Below, piece by piece: positions 18,765-27,091 of a DNA stretch of 64,000 nucleotides (position 1 is its first letter; each line of letters starts with the position of its first letter). A program made the translations under genes and the position numbers. The notes below the pieces were generated by a model. That model was not told where the DNA came from and ran no database searches. It worked only from the letters and a program-made list of their open reading frames with translations. Location: positions 1-64,000 of the forward strand of contig CAIZFE010000027.1 in NCBI GenBank assembly GCA_903932145.1. The letters are read 5' to 3'. The DNA comes from an uncultured Rhodopila sp. Its GTDB lineage: Bacteria; Pseudomonadota; Alphaproteobacteria; Acetobacterales; Acetobacteraceae.

Positions 18765-19051
18765 GTCCGCAATTTATCGATCGCCTGAGCCAGTTTCACG
18801 TCGTTGTCGGTCAGGCCGCCGGCATCGTGGGTCGTCAGCTCGATCTGGACTTTGTTCCAGACGTTCGACCATTCTGGATGGTGGTTTTGTTTCTCCGCCA
18901 ACAGTGCGACTCGGGTCATGAAACCCCATGCCTGATTGAAATTTTTGAACTTAAAGTCGCGGGGGATCGCGTCGCGTTCGGGCGTTTTTGTCCAGTCGGG
19001 CAACGTCGTTGCCAATGTCGCGCGTTCGGTATCGTCCAGAAGCTTTGCCAT
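18761..19051 (-). CDS. phhB: 4a-hydroxytetrahydrobiopterin dehydratase
   Basis: 96 residues, the usual length of pterin-4a-carbinolamine dehydratase. The active-site segment [28 protein letters not shown] is split here only for description: the catalytic histidines lie in NHHPEW and the downstream THDAGG. It recycles the pterin cofactor of aromatic amino acid hydroxylases or related enzymes. The start lies one base from the stop of the upstream nitronate monooxygenase gene, so translation is coupled. Confidence 0.93.
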   Translation of the reverse strand: MAKLLDDTERATLATTLPDWTKTPERDAIPRDFKFKNFNQAWGFMTRVALLAEKQNHHPEWSNVWNKVQIELTTHDAGGLTDNDVKLAQAIDKLRT

Positions 19052-19052
19052 A

Positions 19053-20192
19053 TCAGCCCCCTGTTTCGGTTAAACGCTGCATGTCCACCAGCGCCTCCGC
19101 GAATTCGGTCATGAAATCCGCGACGACCTGCCGGCAGGTTGGGATACTATCCACCAAACCGACGCCTTGGCCGACAAAATAGCTGACCAGTTCACGGGCG
19201 TTTGCGTTTCCGGCCTCGGCGGCACGGTTGACGCGGTCCATCGCCGGTTCGCTGATCAGGCCCTGTAGCGGCATCGGCAGGGTGCCGGGGCTGTTCGGCC
19301 CCTCCCACGCATCGGTCCAGCCGGAGCGTAGCTGTCGCGCCGGTTTGCCGGTGCGGCCGCGCGAGCGCACCGTGTCGCGGGACCGCGCGGCGACCATTTT
19401 GTCGCGGAAGACGGGGGAGGTCTCGGCTTCCGTGGTCGCCAGCCAGACCGACCCGGTCCAGACGCCCGCCGCGCCCATCGCCATGCAGCCCGCCATTTGG
19501 CGGCCGGTCATGATGCCTCCCGCTGCCAGCACCGGGACTTTGCCCTGGACGGCGCGCAGGACTTCGGGAACCAGGACCATGGTGGAAACCTCGCCGCAGT
19601 GGCCGCCCGCCTCACCGCCCTGGGCGACGATGATATCGACGCCGGCCGCGACCTGCCGGACGGCATGTTCCCGGGCGCCAACCAGGGCGGCACACGGGAT
19701 GCCATGCTGGCGGGCGCGTTCGAGCATTGAGGCGGGCGGCAGTCCGAGCGCGTTGGCAATCAGGCGGATCGGGTGGCGGAAGGCGACGTCCATCAGTTTG
19801 TCACCGGTGTCGAACTGGTAGGGCACCGGCCGGTTGGGGTCCTCGCGCGGGTGGGCGCCGTGCGTCGGATCGACGTCGTGGCGGCGTAGCAGATCATGAA
19901 CGAACGCTCGGTGGCCGGCCGGGATTTGGTTGGCCAGGTCGCCCAGCGTGGCACCGGTTTCGGTGCGGATCGTCAGGTTTTCCGGCACCAGCAAATCGAC
20001 GCCGTACGGGCCGCCATCCACATGCGCGTCAATCCAGGCGAGTTCCGTCTCCAGTTGTTCGGGTGTGGTGCCGGCGGCGCCGAACACGCCGAAGCCGCCC
20101 GACCGGCTGACCGAGGCGACGACATCGCGGCAATGGCTGAACGCCAGCAGCGGAAAGTCGATGCCGAGCATGCGGCAGAGTTTGGTGTCCAT
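19053..20192 (-). CDS. NAD(P)H-dependent flavin oxidoreductase / nitronate monooxygenase family
   Basis: 379 residues, TIM barrel with FMN site. Visible family motifs are [13 protein letters not shown] near the N-terminus, [15 protein letters not shown] and [25 protein letters not shown], which bind FMN phosphate. Family members oxidise alkyl nitronates or act as enoyl reductase/quinone reductases. It is 11 bases downstream of a periplasmic binding-protein gene and overlaps into phhB, so these four minus-strand genes read as an operon. Substrate unknown. Confidence 0.85.
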   Translation of the reverse strand: MDTKLCRMLGIDFPLLAFSHCRDVVASVSRSGGFGVFGAAGTTPEQLETELAWIDAHVDGGPYGVDLLVPENLTIRTETGATLGDLANQIPAGHRAFVHDLLRRHDVDPTHGAHPREDPNRPVPYQFDTGDKLMDVAFRHPIRLIANALGLPPASMLERARQHGIPCAALVGAREHAVRQVAAGVDIIVAQGGEAGGHCGEVSTMVLVPEVLRAVQGKVPVLAAGGIMTGRQMAGCMAMGAAGVWTGSVWLATTEAETSPVFRDKMVAARSRDTVRSRGRTGKPARQLRSGWTDAWEGPNSPGTLPMPLQGLISEPAMDRVNRAAEAGNANARELVSYFVGQGVGLVDSIPTCRQVVADFMTEFAEALVDMQRLTETGG

Positions 20193-20203
20193 GGGGTGGC
20201 GGC

Positions 20204-21187
20204 CTAGGGCTTCATTACGGTTTTGTGATTGACGAAGTCCAGCGTGTAGGCGCGGGTGATGTCCATGCCTTTGGGATACAACCCCTCCTCCTGCGTCGCC
20301 TCATAGAAGGCGGCCCAACGGGCGGCGGTCATCGCGCCCAGGCCAAGCTCGACCGCATCGCTGGAATCGACGATGCCGTTGGCCTTCATGGACTGGCGGC
20401 CGTACCGCAGCAGGGCATCCGACATTTCGGGGTTGTCATGCTTGATCATGGCATCTCCCGCGGCCGGATCGCCGTACAGGTACGATGCCCAGCCTTCGAG
20501 TGATGCATCGACGAAACGTTTCACCAAGTCGGGGTTGGTCGCGATCATCTTGTCCGAGGTGGCGATCAGGTTGGTGTAACCGGCGAAGCCCGCATCCGCC
20601 ACCAGCAGCACCACCGGGTCAAAGCCGCCAGCCTGTTTGATGGAGTATGGTTCAGACCCGAGGAATCCCTGCTGCACCGAGGTTTTATCAGACAGGAACG
20701 GCGCCAGATTGAACGTGTACGGCCGGATCTGACTGTCGGAGTAGCCGAATTTGGCCTTCAGGAAGTTCCACCAGCCGACTCGCGTATCACCGCTGATCAT
20801 GATCGGCTTGCCCTTCAGGGCCGCGAAACTGTCGTTGCCCTGGCCCGGATGGGCGATCAGCACCGACGGGTCTTTCTGAAAGATCGCTGCGACAGTGCGA
20901 AACGGAATGTTCTCCTTGACGAAATTCATCGCCAGGAACGAGTTCGATGTCAGATTGAAATCCAGCCGCCCACCGAGCAGGAGTTGCGTGTGATTCACCT
21001 GCGGGCCGCCCTGGTAGATCGTCACGTCCAGCCCGTGTTTGGCATAAATGCCGGTGGCCACGGCCTGATAAAAGCCGCCGTATTCCGCCTCGGCCTTCCA
21101 GTCCAGACCGAACCGGATCGGATCGGCCGCCAGCGCGGCGAAAGTCAGTGCGAACTGGGCCAGTAGCAGTGCGGCGATACGGCGCAT
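20204..21187 (-). CDS. ABC-type substrate-binding protein, NMT1/THI5-like (SsuA/TauA group)
   Basis: 327 residues with a signal peptide (AALLLAQFALTFAALAAD) and the NMT1/THI5-like fold used for pyrimidine, nitrate, sulfonate and taurine uptake (IRFGLDWKAEAEYGGFYQAVATG; GLDVTIYQGGP). No permease or ATPase gene is adjacent. It leads an operon with the flavin oxidoreductase, phhB and mmcB. The ligand cannot be told; the gene pair suggests a nitrogen-containing compound, which is inference. Confidence 0.85.
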   Translation of the reverse strand: MRRIAALLLAQFALTFAALAADPIRFGLDWKAEAEYGGFYQAVATGIYAKHGLDVTIYQGGPQVNHTQLLLGGRLDFNLTSNSFLAMNFVKENIPFRTVAAIFQKDPSVLIAHPGQGNDSFAALKGKPIMISGDTRVGWWNFLKAKFGYSDSQIRPYTFNLAPFLSDKTSVQQGFLGSEPYSIKQAGGFDPVVLLVADAGFAGYTNLIATSDKMIATNPDLVKRFVDASLEGWASYLYGDPAAGDAMIKHDNPEMSDALLRYGRQSMKANGIVDSSDAVELGLGAMTAARWAAFYEATQEEGLYPKGMDITRAYTLDFVNHKTVMKP

Positions 21188-21237
21188 GGGTGTCTCTTTC
21201 GGACGCGTGAGGATTTCCAGTATGGCGGTTGGCCGGA

Positions 21238-22206
21238 TCAGGGCAAGGGCGGCGCACGCACGCCGAAGAGGTAGAAATTGTCGTCGTCCCGTGGCGTTCC
21301 GCTGACCGGCCGCATCGGCACGTCCGACCAGGTGATGGCCGCCCGGGTTTGTTCGGCGAACGCCGCGAAGAAGGCAAGATTGTCCACACCCTCAAACCGT
21401 GCCTGGTAGCCGAGCAGGAGTTTGTGGCAGCAGTCGCGGGTCATGATGGCTTGAATGCGGTCTCTTAGTGAGATCGGCATCTCGCTCATTGCCCAGGTGG
21501 AAATGGCGGAGACGTTGGTGAAATTGCCGGCGTCCAGCAGGGCGGTGAGCTGATCCAGATCGGAGCACAGGTGCACGCCGGAGTCCGTTCCGATGCCGTG
21601 CAATCCCAGGTAAAACCGTTGCAGTGCCAGTGAATGCGGCAGATCGAAGATGATGTAGGTGCCGCGAAAGCCGCGTTCGTGGATCATCCGGCACATCGAT
21701 CCGAAGCCGCCGCCGAACTCGATCACGCAATCGGCGTCGTGGAAGTCCAGTCCTGTCGTTGCTTCGAAGCTGAACAGATGAAAGGCGTTTTCGATTGCCT
21801 TGGCGTTGGTCGAGGGCATCAGCGGAAACGGCGGCGGGTGCCCCAGCGCGTAGCGATGCCGCAGCAACGGCGCCCAGGTGGACTGCCAGGCCGGCGACCG
21901 GCGCAGTTGCCACCAGAGCGCGATGGTGGCGAAGGTGGTGCCGTAGAACATGTTGGTGCGGATGGGCGCCCAGCGGATGAAGCGCATCGAGTCGCCGGTG
22001 TTGGCAAGACGCTCCAAGCCTTCCGCGATCGCGAGCCACCATTCCGATATGTTCAGGTTCGCGGCGGTCGTCCGCAGCGCGGTGAGTTCGGCAGACAGAC
22101 CAGCCGCCAGCGCCCGCTGATCGTCGGTTGTGCGATTGGGCCTGAGATCCATAACGGCGGCGATGACGTTTTCGACATGACCGAACAGGTATCTGGAGGT
22201 CAGCAT
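21238..22206 (-). CDS. SAM-dependent methyltransferase, putative sugar O-methyltransferase
   Basis: 322 residues. SAM-binding motif I is CVIEFGGGFGSMCR around residue 160, followed by TYIIFDLPHS (motif II region) and ISTWAMSEMP. The N-terminal 140 residues are helical and may bind the acceptor. This pattern is that of the putative sugar O-methyltransferase family found in polysaccharide or glycosylation loci, but no glycan genes are near. Alone in its transcript. Family call is from recall. Confidence 0.68.
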   Translation of the reverse strand: MLTSRYLFGHVENVIAAVMDLRPNRTTDDQRALAAGLSAELTALRTTAANLNISEWWLAIAEGLERLANTGDSMRFIRWAPIRTNMFYGTTFATIALWWQLRRSPAWQSTWAPLLRHRYALGHPPPFPLMPSTNAKAIENAFHLFSFEATTGLDFHDADCVIEFGGGFGSMCRMIHERGFRGTYIIFDLPHSLALQRFYLGLHGIGTDSGVHLCSDLDQLTALLDAGNFTNVSAISTWAMSEMPISLRDRIQAIMTRDCCHKLLLGYQARFEGVDNLAFFAAFAEQTRAAITWSDVPMRPVSGTPRDDDNFYLFGVRAPPLP

Positions 22207-22349
22207 TATTTTCCGAACGTTTTGATTGCCGCGGTTCGTTAGCAGCGTGGCGCAACAATTAGCAAGGCAAAGCCGCTATGGAAGACCGTTGCCGCGGGAG
22301 CGGATGGAAAAGCGCACACCAACCGTTAAAGATGCCGGGCGCTCAGGTG

Positions 22350-22637
22350 TCAGGCATGCACCTTGGCGGTCAACGCGATGCCAAGCGCCTTCATCACGGC
22401 AATCGTGGTCTTCAGCGTCGGATTGCCGGTCTCACTGAACGACCGGTAAAGCTGCTCCCGCGACAGGCCGGTTTGGCTGGCGATCCGGGTCATACCCTTG
22501 GCACGCGCCACGACCCCAAGCGCATGCGCGATATACCCCACGTCCTCCGTTTCGAACGCTTCCGCCATAAAGGTCGCAATCGCCACGTCCGAGATCAGGT
22601 CTTCAGCCGGATCATAGGTCGTGAGTTTGACCATCAT
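22350..22637 (-). CDS. Addiction-module antidote protein (HigA-like, HTH)
   Basis: 95 residues with the shape of the putative addiction module antidote family: TTYDPAEDLISDVAIATFMAEAFE then a helix-turn-helix IASQTGLSREQLYRSFS. It binds the toxin and represses its own operon. The start ATG (22637 or 22634) directly follows the TAA of the toxin frame, so the pair is coupled. The gene is intact although its toxin is frameshifted. Confidence 0.85.
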   Translation of the reverse strand: MMVKLTTYDPAEDLISDVAIATFMAEAFETEDVGYIAHALGVVARAKGMTRIASQTGLSREQLYRSFSETGNPTLKTTIAVMKALGIALTAKVHA

Positions 22638-22927
22638 TTATTCACTCCATTCGTCCATCAGCCGCTTTGATATCGTTCGCCTGGCTCCCGTTGTCCCCGC
22701 CACAGAGCAGGATCACCACCGTGTTCCCCCGCTTGTGAAAATAGATACGAAAGCCGCGACCGTCGTGGATCCAGCAATTCGCTGATCCCCTCTCCTACCG
22801 GAGCGACATCGCCCGCATGGCCATAGGCGAGACGGTCAAGGCGCGAGGCGATCAGCGCCCGTGCTCGCTCATCTTTGAGTGTTGCTCGCCACTTGCGAAA
22901 GACCTCCGCCGGCTTCAGTTCGAGCAC
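22638..22927 (-). pseudogene. Frameshifted RelE/HigB-type toxin (PF05973-like)
   Basis: The frame opens with GTG at 22927 and gives ELKPAEVFRKWRATLKDERA and VAPVGEGISEL, the normal first half. At about 22771-22774 one extra base breaks the frame; removing it restores RIHDGRGFRIYFHKRGNTVV and ILLCGGDNGSQANDIKAA, the normal second half. A second frame slip near the end is needed to reach DEWSE and the TAA at 22638 next to the antidote ATG. The toxin cannot be made as a whole protein. Promoter and operator remain upstream. Confidence 0.82.
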
Positions 22928-22932
22928 GGGGA

Positions 22933-22985
22933 AATGTAGTTTATTGACGACATAACGTCAAGAACGACGACATAACGTCAAGAAC
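22933..22985 (-). promoter_or_regulatory. Promoter with duplicated palindromic operator for the toxin-antidote pair
   Basis: Two perfect tandem copies of a 20-mer, GACGACATAACGTCAAGAAC, occupy 22946-22965 and 22966-22985. Each contains the inverted pair TTGACG/CGTCAA or part of it. Read on the minus strand, TTGACG (22956-22961) and TACATT (22933-22938) are spaced by 17 bases, a plausible sigma-70 promoter just before the GTG at 22927. The tandem sites are the likely operator for the antidote HTH protein. Confidence 0.6.
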
Positions 22986-23026
22986 ATTTAGCTCGAAATC
23001 GTCCAACCCGCTTCGGCGCCTCGCGT

Positions 23027-24445
23027 TTAAGCCGACATCTTGATCGGCGGGTCGATATCCACCGGCAGCGGGCACACATAGGGCGTCTTGCCCACCCTCG
23101 CCTGATGATCGGCCTTCGCGCGAGCCAGTAAAGTCTCGTCGCGGATCACGTCCAGCGCGGTGCCGGCCATGACTTTCGCCACATGCACGAGGCCCTTATG
23201 CGCGGCGCCCATCTTGCCCTGCGCGGTCAACTGCCAGGAATGGCCGGGGGTGCCGATCGCATAGGTCGCGCCCCGCGCCTGCACGGTCGGCACCACCCAA
23301 CTGACGTCGCCAACGTCGGTGGAGCCGACGCCGCCGTTCGGTTTCGCGTCGGCCGGAATGATCTCATCGCACAACACGGTCCCGGGCTTCACCGGGATGC
23401 CGGCGCGGCGGTAGGACGCCTCGATATCCTCGTCGGACAGAGTAGCCTGGAACGCGCGAGCGGCGATGCGGTCGGCTTCGTCGAACGGCGGCGGACCGAT
23501 ACGGTCCAGGTTGTCCTGCATCGCGCGTTCCAGCGGCGTGTTGGCCAGCAGGTTGGACACGGCGCTGACGACCTGCGTGGACACGCGGGTTTCGGTCATC
23601 AGCGCGGCGCCCTCGGCGATCTTGCGCACCCGGGCGATCAGGCTCGACAGTTCCGGCAGCGTCGTCGCTCGGATCAAATACCGCACTTTCGCGAACGCTT
23701 GCACGACGTTCGGCGCCACGCCACCGGCATCCAGAATGGCGGAGTGAACGCGCGCGTCGGACGGCATGTGCTCGCGCATGTAGTTCACGCCGACACTCAT
23801 CAGTTCCACCGCGTCCAGCGCGCTGCGGCCCAGATGCGGCGACGCGGCGGCATGCGATGCCCGGCCATGAAACGAAAAATCGATCCGCGTGTTGGCCAGC
23901 GAATTCGCCGGGTTGACGCCGGAGAACGACGACGGGTGCCAGGAAATCGCGACATCGACGTCGCTGAACACGCCGGCGCGCGCCATGAAGCCTTTCGCGG
24001 CGCCGCCTTCCTCGGCCGGGCAACCGTAGTAGCGAACGCGGCCCTTGATGCCGTTCGCGTCCAGGTAGTCCTTCACCGCCGTCGCCGCCAACATCGATGC
24101 GGAACCGAGCATGTTGTGGCCGCAACCGTGGCCAAAACCGGCGCCCGGGAGGGGCTGTTGCTCGGCGACACCCGCCGCCTGCGACAGACCCGGCAGCGCG
24201 TCGTATTCGCCGAGGATGGCGATGACCGGACCGTCCTCGCCCGCCTCGCCCATCACCGCGGTTGGAATGCCGGCGACGTCGCGGGTGATGCGGAATCCCT
24301 TGGCTTCCAGCATCGCGGTATGTTCGGCACAGGAACGGAATTCAGCATAGCAGAGTTCGGGGATCTCCCACACGCGATCGGATAGCGCGATGAAATCGTC
24401 CTGGTGGGCGTCAACGTGGCGCCAGATGTCTTCAGAGTTGCGCAT
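23027..24445 (-). CDS. M20 family amidohydrolase, AbgB-like
   Basis: 472 residues. Metal-binding segments are GEYDALPGLSQAAG, GFGHGCGHNMLGSA, CPAEEGGAAKGFM and the late GSTDVGDVSWV and GTPGHSW. The layout matches the p-aminobenzoyl-glutamate utilisation subunit B / indole-acetyl amino acid hydrolase group, which cleaves N-acyl amino acids with two metal ions. The ATG at 24445 is chosen because 33 upstream codons overlap tag and look unrelated. It overlaps the end of tag by 14 bases. An AbgA partner is not adjacent. Confidence 0.85.
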   Translation of the reverse strand: MRNSEDIWRHVDAHQDDFIALSDRVWEIPELCYAEFRSCAEHTAMLEAKGFRITRDVAGIPTAVMGEAGEDGPVIAILGEYDALPGLSQAAGVAEQQPLPGAGFGHGCGHNMLGSASMLAATAVKDYLDANGIKGRVRYYGCPAEEGGAAKGFMARAGVFSDVDVAISWHPSSFSGVNPANSLANTRIDFSFHGRASHAAASPHLGRSALDAVELMSVGVNYMREHMPSDARVHSAILDAGGVAPNVVQAFAKVRYLIRATTLPELSSLIARVRKIAEGAALMTETRVSTQVVSAVSNLLANTPLERAMQDNLDRIGPPPFDEADRIAARAFQATLSDEDIEASYRRAGIPVKPGTVLCDEIIPADAKPNGGVGSTDVGDVSWVVPTVQARGATYAIGTPGHSWQLTAQGKMGAAHKGLVHVAKVMAGTALDVIRDETLLARAKADHQARVGKTPYVCPLPVDIDPPIKMSA

Positions 24446-25019
24446 GGGACGGAGACTCCTGAGTGTGGCGGAAGCAATTTTCCAAATGGTCGTCCACCAT
24501 GCCGGTGGCCTGCATGAACGCGTAGCATATGGTGGAACCGACAAAACGAAAGCCGGCTTTCTTCAGTGCCTTGCTCATGGCGTCGGAGACAGGTGTGGTG
24601 GCCGGCACGTCAGAGCGCTCGATGCGAGGAATGCGGGTCGGTGTGTGGTTGACGAACGACCACAGATAGCGGTCCAGACTGCCGTGTTTAGCGATGGCTT
24701 GCAGCGCGGCGGCGGCGTTGTCGCGGACGGAGAAGATCTTCAGGCGGTTGCGGATCAGAGGCGAGTCCGTCAGCAGTTTTTCCAGTTCGGCGTCGGTCAT
24801 GGCGGCGACGCGTTCGATATCGAAGCCGTGGTAGGCGGCGCGGTATCCGTCTCGGCGGATCAGGACGGTGCGCCAGGACAGGCCGGCCTGGGCGCCCTCC
24901 AACGTCAGCAGTTCGAACAGGGCGCGGTCGTCGTGGTGCGGCACGCCCCATTCGGTGTCGTGGTAGGTTTTCATCAATGCGTCGGCGGTCTCTGCCCAAT
25001 GGCAGCGAGTGACGGTCAT
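24432..25019 (-). CDS. tag: DNA-3-methyladenine glycosylase I
   Basis: 195 residues, the usual length. Family segments include YHDTEWGVPHHDDRALFELL, LEGAQAGLSW, RNRLKIFSVRDNA and SKALKKAGFRFVGSTICYAF; Zn-binding residues Cys/His occur at the N-terminal CHW and in the C-terminal DDHLENCFRH. It removes 3-methyladenine from alkylated DNA. The ATG overlaps the TGA of the upstream acyl-CoA dehydrogenase-like gene (ATGA) and its end overlaps the amidohydrolase start, so it lies mid-operon. Confidence 0.93.
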   Translation of the reverse strand: MTVTRCHWAETADALMKTYHDTEWGVPHHDDRALFELLTLEGAQAGLSWRTVLIRRDGYRAAYHGFDIERVAAMTDAELEKLLTDSPLIRNRLKIFSVRDNAAAALQAIAKHGSLDRYLWSFVNHTPTRIPRIERSDVPATTPVSDAMSKALKKAGFRFVGSTICYAFMQATGMVDDHLENCFRHTQESPSHAQL

Positions 25020-25939
25020 TGCCGGGCCCTCAAGGCCGCGACGCCCAGATGGGTCTGGCGCGCAAGCCGAGGGCCGCGCGCGATGTTCAGGGTGGCATCC
25101 AGGTCGGCCAGAATTTCGGCCGCCGCCGGAACCGCGATCGCGCGCAGCCGCGACACCATGTCGATCGCCAGCACGCGCAATCCCACCAGCGTCGCATCGC
25201 CCGTCCGGAACCGGCCGGTATCCAGGGCTGCCACCACCGACGCCGCCCCGGCCTCATACACCGCGGCGAGGGCGACGATCGCGCCCAGGTCGTCGGTCTG
25301 TTCCAGTGTCGCGCCCGCGAACAACCCGATCGCGTAGCGCAGTGCGCCCAGGGTGGCGAAGGTGCCAACCGCGTCCTCGATATCGCGGAACGGCAGCGCC
25401 ATGCGGTCGTAGGCCGAACCGGGATCCCCGAGCATGGCGGTCTCCGGAACGAGGCATCCTTGGAGGGTCAGCAGACAGTGTTTGGACGGCCGCAAGGCAT
25501 GGAAATCGGGCATGTCTGCCATCGTCAGGCCCGCCGTGTCGCGGGGCACGATGAAGGCGCTGTAGCGTTTGCGGCCGGCGTCCTCGGCGGTGATGGCGAA
25601 GACGATGATCGCGTCGGCGGAGGGGCCGTTGGTGACCCACGCCTTCTGGCCGGTGATGCGAAAACCGGCGTCCGTTGGTTCGGCCCGCGTGGTCAGCAGC
25701 TTCGGGTGCGCGCCGACGTTCGGTTCGGAGATCGCGACCGAGAGCGCTCTGCCGGACCATTCGGCGCGTTGGGCGTCGGTGCCGAAAGACAGGAAGTGGC
25801 GGAACACGAGGTGCCGGCCGCCCTGCACGCTGGCCATGCCGAGCAGGCCGGTTTGCTGGACCAACTCGGCTTTCAGGCGAGCGATTGAGGTGTAGTTGGC
25901 GGCAGGGTCCACGCTCGGCAACGGATCAGGGCCGGTCAT
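25016..25939 (-). CDS. Short acyl-CoA dehydrogenase family protein
   Basis: 307 residues, shorter than the usual 380 because the N-terminal helical domain is mostly absent. The flavin region is present (VAISEPNVGAHPKLL, GFRITGQKAWVTNGPSAD, YSAFIVPRDTAGL) and the C-terminal helical bundle follows, but the usual catalytic base segment is not obvious. It may be a specialised family or a shortened enzyme. The ATG at 25939 lies inside the end of a broken nucleotidyltransferase gene, an odd position suggesting the start region was rearranged. Coupled to tag downstream. Confidence 0.72.
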   Translation of the reverse strand: MTGPDPLPSVDPAANYTSIARLKAELVQQTGLLGMASVQGGRHLVFRHFLSFGTDAQRAEWSGRALSVAISEPNVGAHPKLLTTRAEPTDAGFRITGQKAWVTNGPSADAIIVFAITAEDAGRKRYSAFIVPRDTAGLTMADMPDFHALRPSKHCLLTLQGCLVPETAMLGDPGSAYDRMALPFRDIEDAVGTFATLGALRYAIGLFAGATLEQTDDLGAIVALAAVYEAGAASVVAALDTGRFRTGDATLVGLRVLAIDMVSRLRAIAVPAAAEILADLDATLNIARGPRLARQTHLGVAALRARQ

Positions 25940-26267
25940 AGACGACCACCCCCTCAAGAACCGCGGCGCGAGACAGCGTCCCGGCGATTTGGGCATTCCG
26001 CTGGAACACAAACTCTCGCACCGGGATCACGTCGGCTGGTTCGCGATAGTTTTTTCATCATTCGTAGCCGGCCTTCAGGGTGACCTTTTCGGCCGGGGTG
26101 TCGTCATCGACGATGACCAAAAGATCGATATCGCTATCAGGTCCGGCCTCGCCCCGGGCGACGGAACCGAACACGATGACCCGGCGCGGGTTGAAGTATG
26201 CCACCACGGGGTCGAGCAGCGCTGAGGGGACCAGCGGGTTATGATCGGTTGGGGGGCTGTCTAACAT
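25926..26267 (-). pseudogene. MNT-type nucleotidyltransferase with two in-frame stops
   Basis: The first 69 codons encode a nucleotidyltransferase domain with VFGSVARGEAGPDSDIDLL. Two consecutive TGA codons follow at 26058-26060 and 26055-26057. The same frame then continues for 43 sense codons with natural sequence (NYREPADVIPVREFVFQR, AAVLEGVVVYDRP) to a TGA at 25926, which is how this family normally ends. The gene is thus a full-length MNT protein interrupted by nonsense codons. Its HEPN partner is not seen. The truncated product keeps the catalytic motif and might retain some function. Confidence 0.75.
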
Positions 26268-26385
26268 GGTCGCGGCCCGCCCCGGTCAGGCTGAATTGTT
26301 TGGATCATCGGGTGGTCGTCCAGAGATTGACGCGTTTTGGTGCGGAGACTGTGGCACGGCCGGACGAACCCGAACAGCGGGCTTG

Positions 26386-26694
26386 TCAAAGTGTCTCCCT
26401 GGACTGCCCCGGTCCAAACACGCGCAGCACCTCGACATCACCGGCGGTTGCATTGAGGCCCGTGTCCGGACGGACGATATAGACGATACGGTATCCCTCG
26501 GAGGTGAATTCGCGACGGCCCGGATGGTCACCCAATGCGAACAGACAGGGATGGTTGGCAAGCGCGTTGATATCGGCCCGTATATGGAGCGCCCTACGGC
26601 GGGCACGCGGCCCTGATCCCGGTTGAGATAGCCACCTGAACGCCATCTCAAGGTCACGCACGGCCGCCGGAGCGTAGCCGACACGCCTGGGCAA
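26386..26694 (-). CDS. RelE/ParE family toxin
   Basis: 102 residues with a ParE-type fold: VGYAPAAVRDLEMAFRWLS, RRALHIRADINALANHP, GRREFTSEGYRIVYIV and VLRVFGPGQSRETL. ParE toxins poison gyrase, RelE cleave mRNA; which applies here is not visible. The only in-frame start is a TTG at 26694, six bases after the antitoxin stop, with no good Shine-Dalgarno, so output may be low and dependent on antitoxin translation. The frame is otherwise intact. Confidence 0.78.
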   Translation of the reverse strand: MPRRVGYAPAAVRDLEMAFRWLSQPGSGPRARRRALHIRADINALANHPCLFALGDHPGRREFTSEGYRIVYIVRPDTGLNATAGDVEVLRVFGPGQSRETL

Positions 26695-26700
26695 ACGAAC

Positions 26701-26892
26701 TTACGCGCGCCGCTTTGGCGCCTGTGGCATTGGCAGGGGATTTGCCGTACCGAGGCTATCGATCCACTCATTCACTTCGGATGAGGGTATCAGCAGACCA
26801 GCCTCAATCTCGGCCTCCGCCTCGGCGATCATCCGGGCTTCCCACGCGAGATCTCGCACTTCCAATGGGTCGGGTTGGGTTATTCCATCCAT
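26701..26892 (-). CDS. Antitoxin partner of the RelE/ParE toxin
   Basis: 63 residues, acidic and helical (LAWEARMIAEAEAEIEAG then VNEWIDSLGT), typical of a ParD-like antitoxin whose C-terminus wraps the toxin. The ATG at 26892 has GAGGAG about 9 bases upstream; the longer frame up to 27066 is not used. Placed directly before the toxin gene. The DNA-binding fold is not clear by eye. Confidence 0.7.
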   Translation of the reverse strand: MDGITQPDPLEVRDLAWEARMIAEAEAEIEAGLLIPSSEVNEWIDSLGTANPLPMPQAPKRRA

Positions 26893-27091
26893 GGGCCACT
26901 GCTCCTCTCGAACAAGTATAAGCCAATTGCCGCCCGAAAACCAGCGAAACCGCGCGAGAGGCGGGCGTGTCAGGCATCCGCCTGGCTGACGATCTGACAC
27001 CGCCCAATCCCCGGCAGTGCCGAACAGGTTTGCCCCGGCCGCACCATTTCGCCTATCGTGCCGCAATGATACGTCTATCTAACAAATCCGC

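Noticed and set aside
22946..22985. Possible CRISPR array
   Set aside because: Only two directly adjoining 20-mers with no spacer; better explained as a duplicated operator.
26286..26771. A 161-codon minus-strand frame
   Set aside because: It overlaps the ParE-like toxin and its antitoxin, both of which have clear family sequence in another frame.
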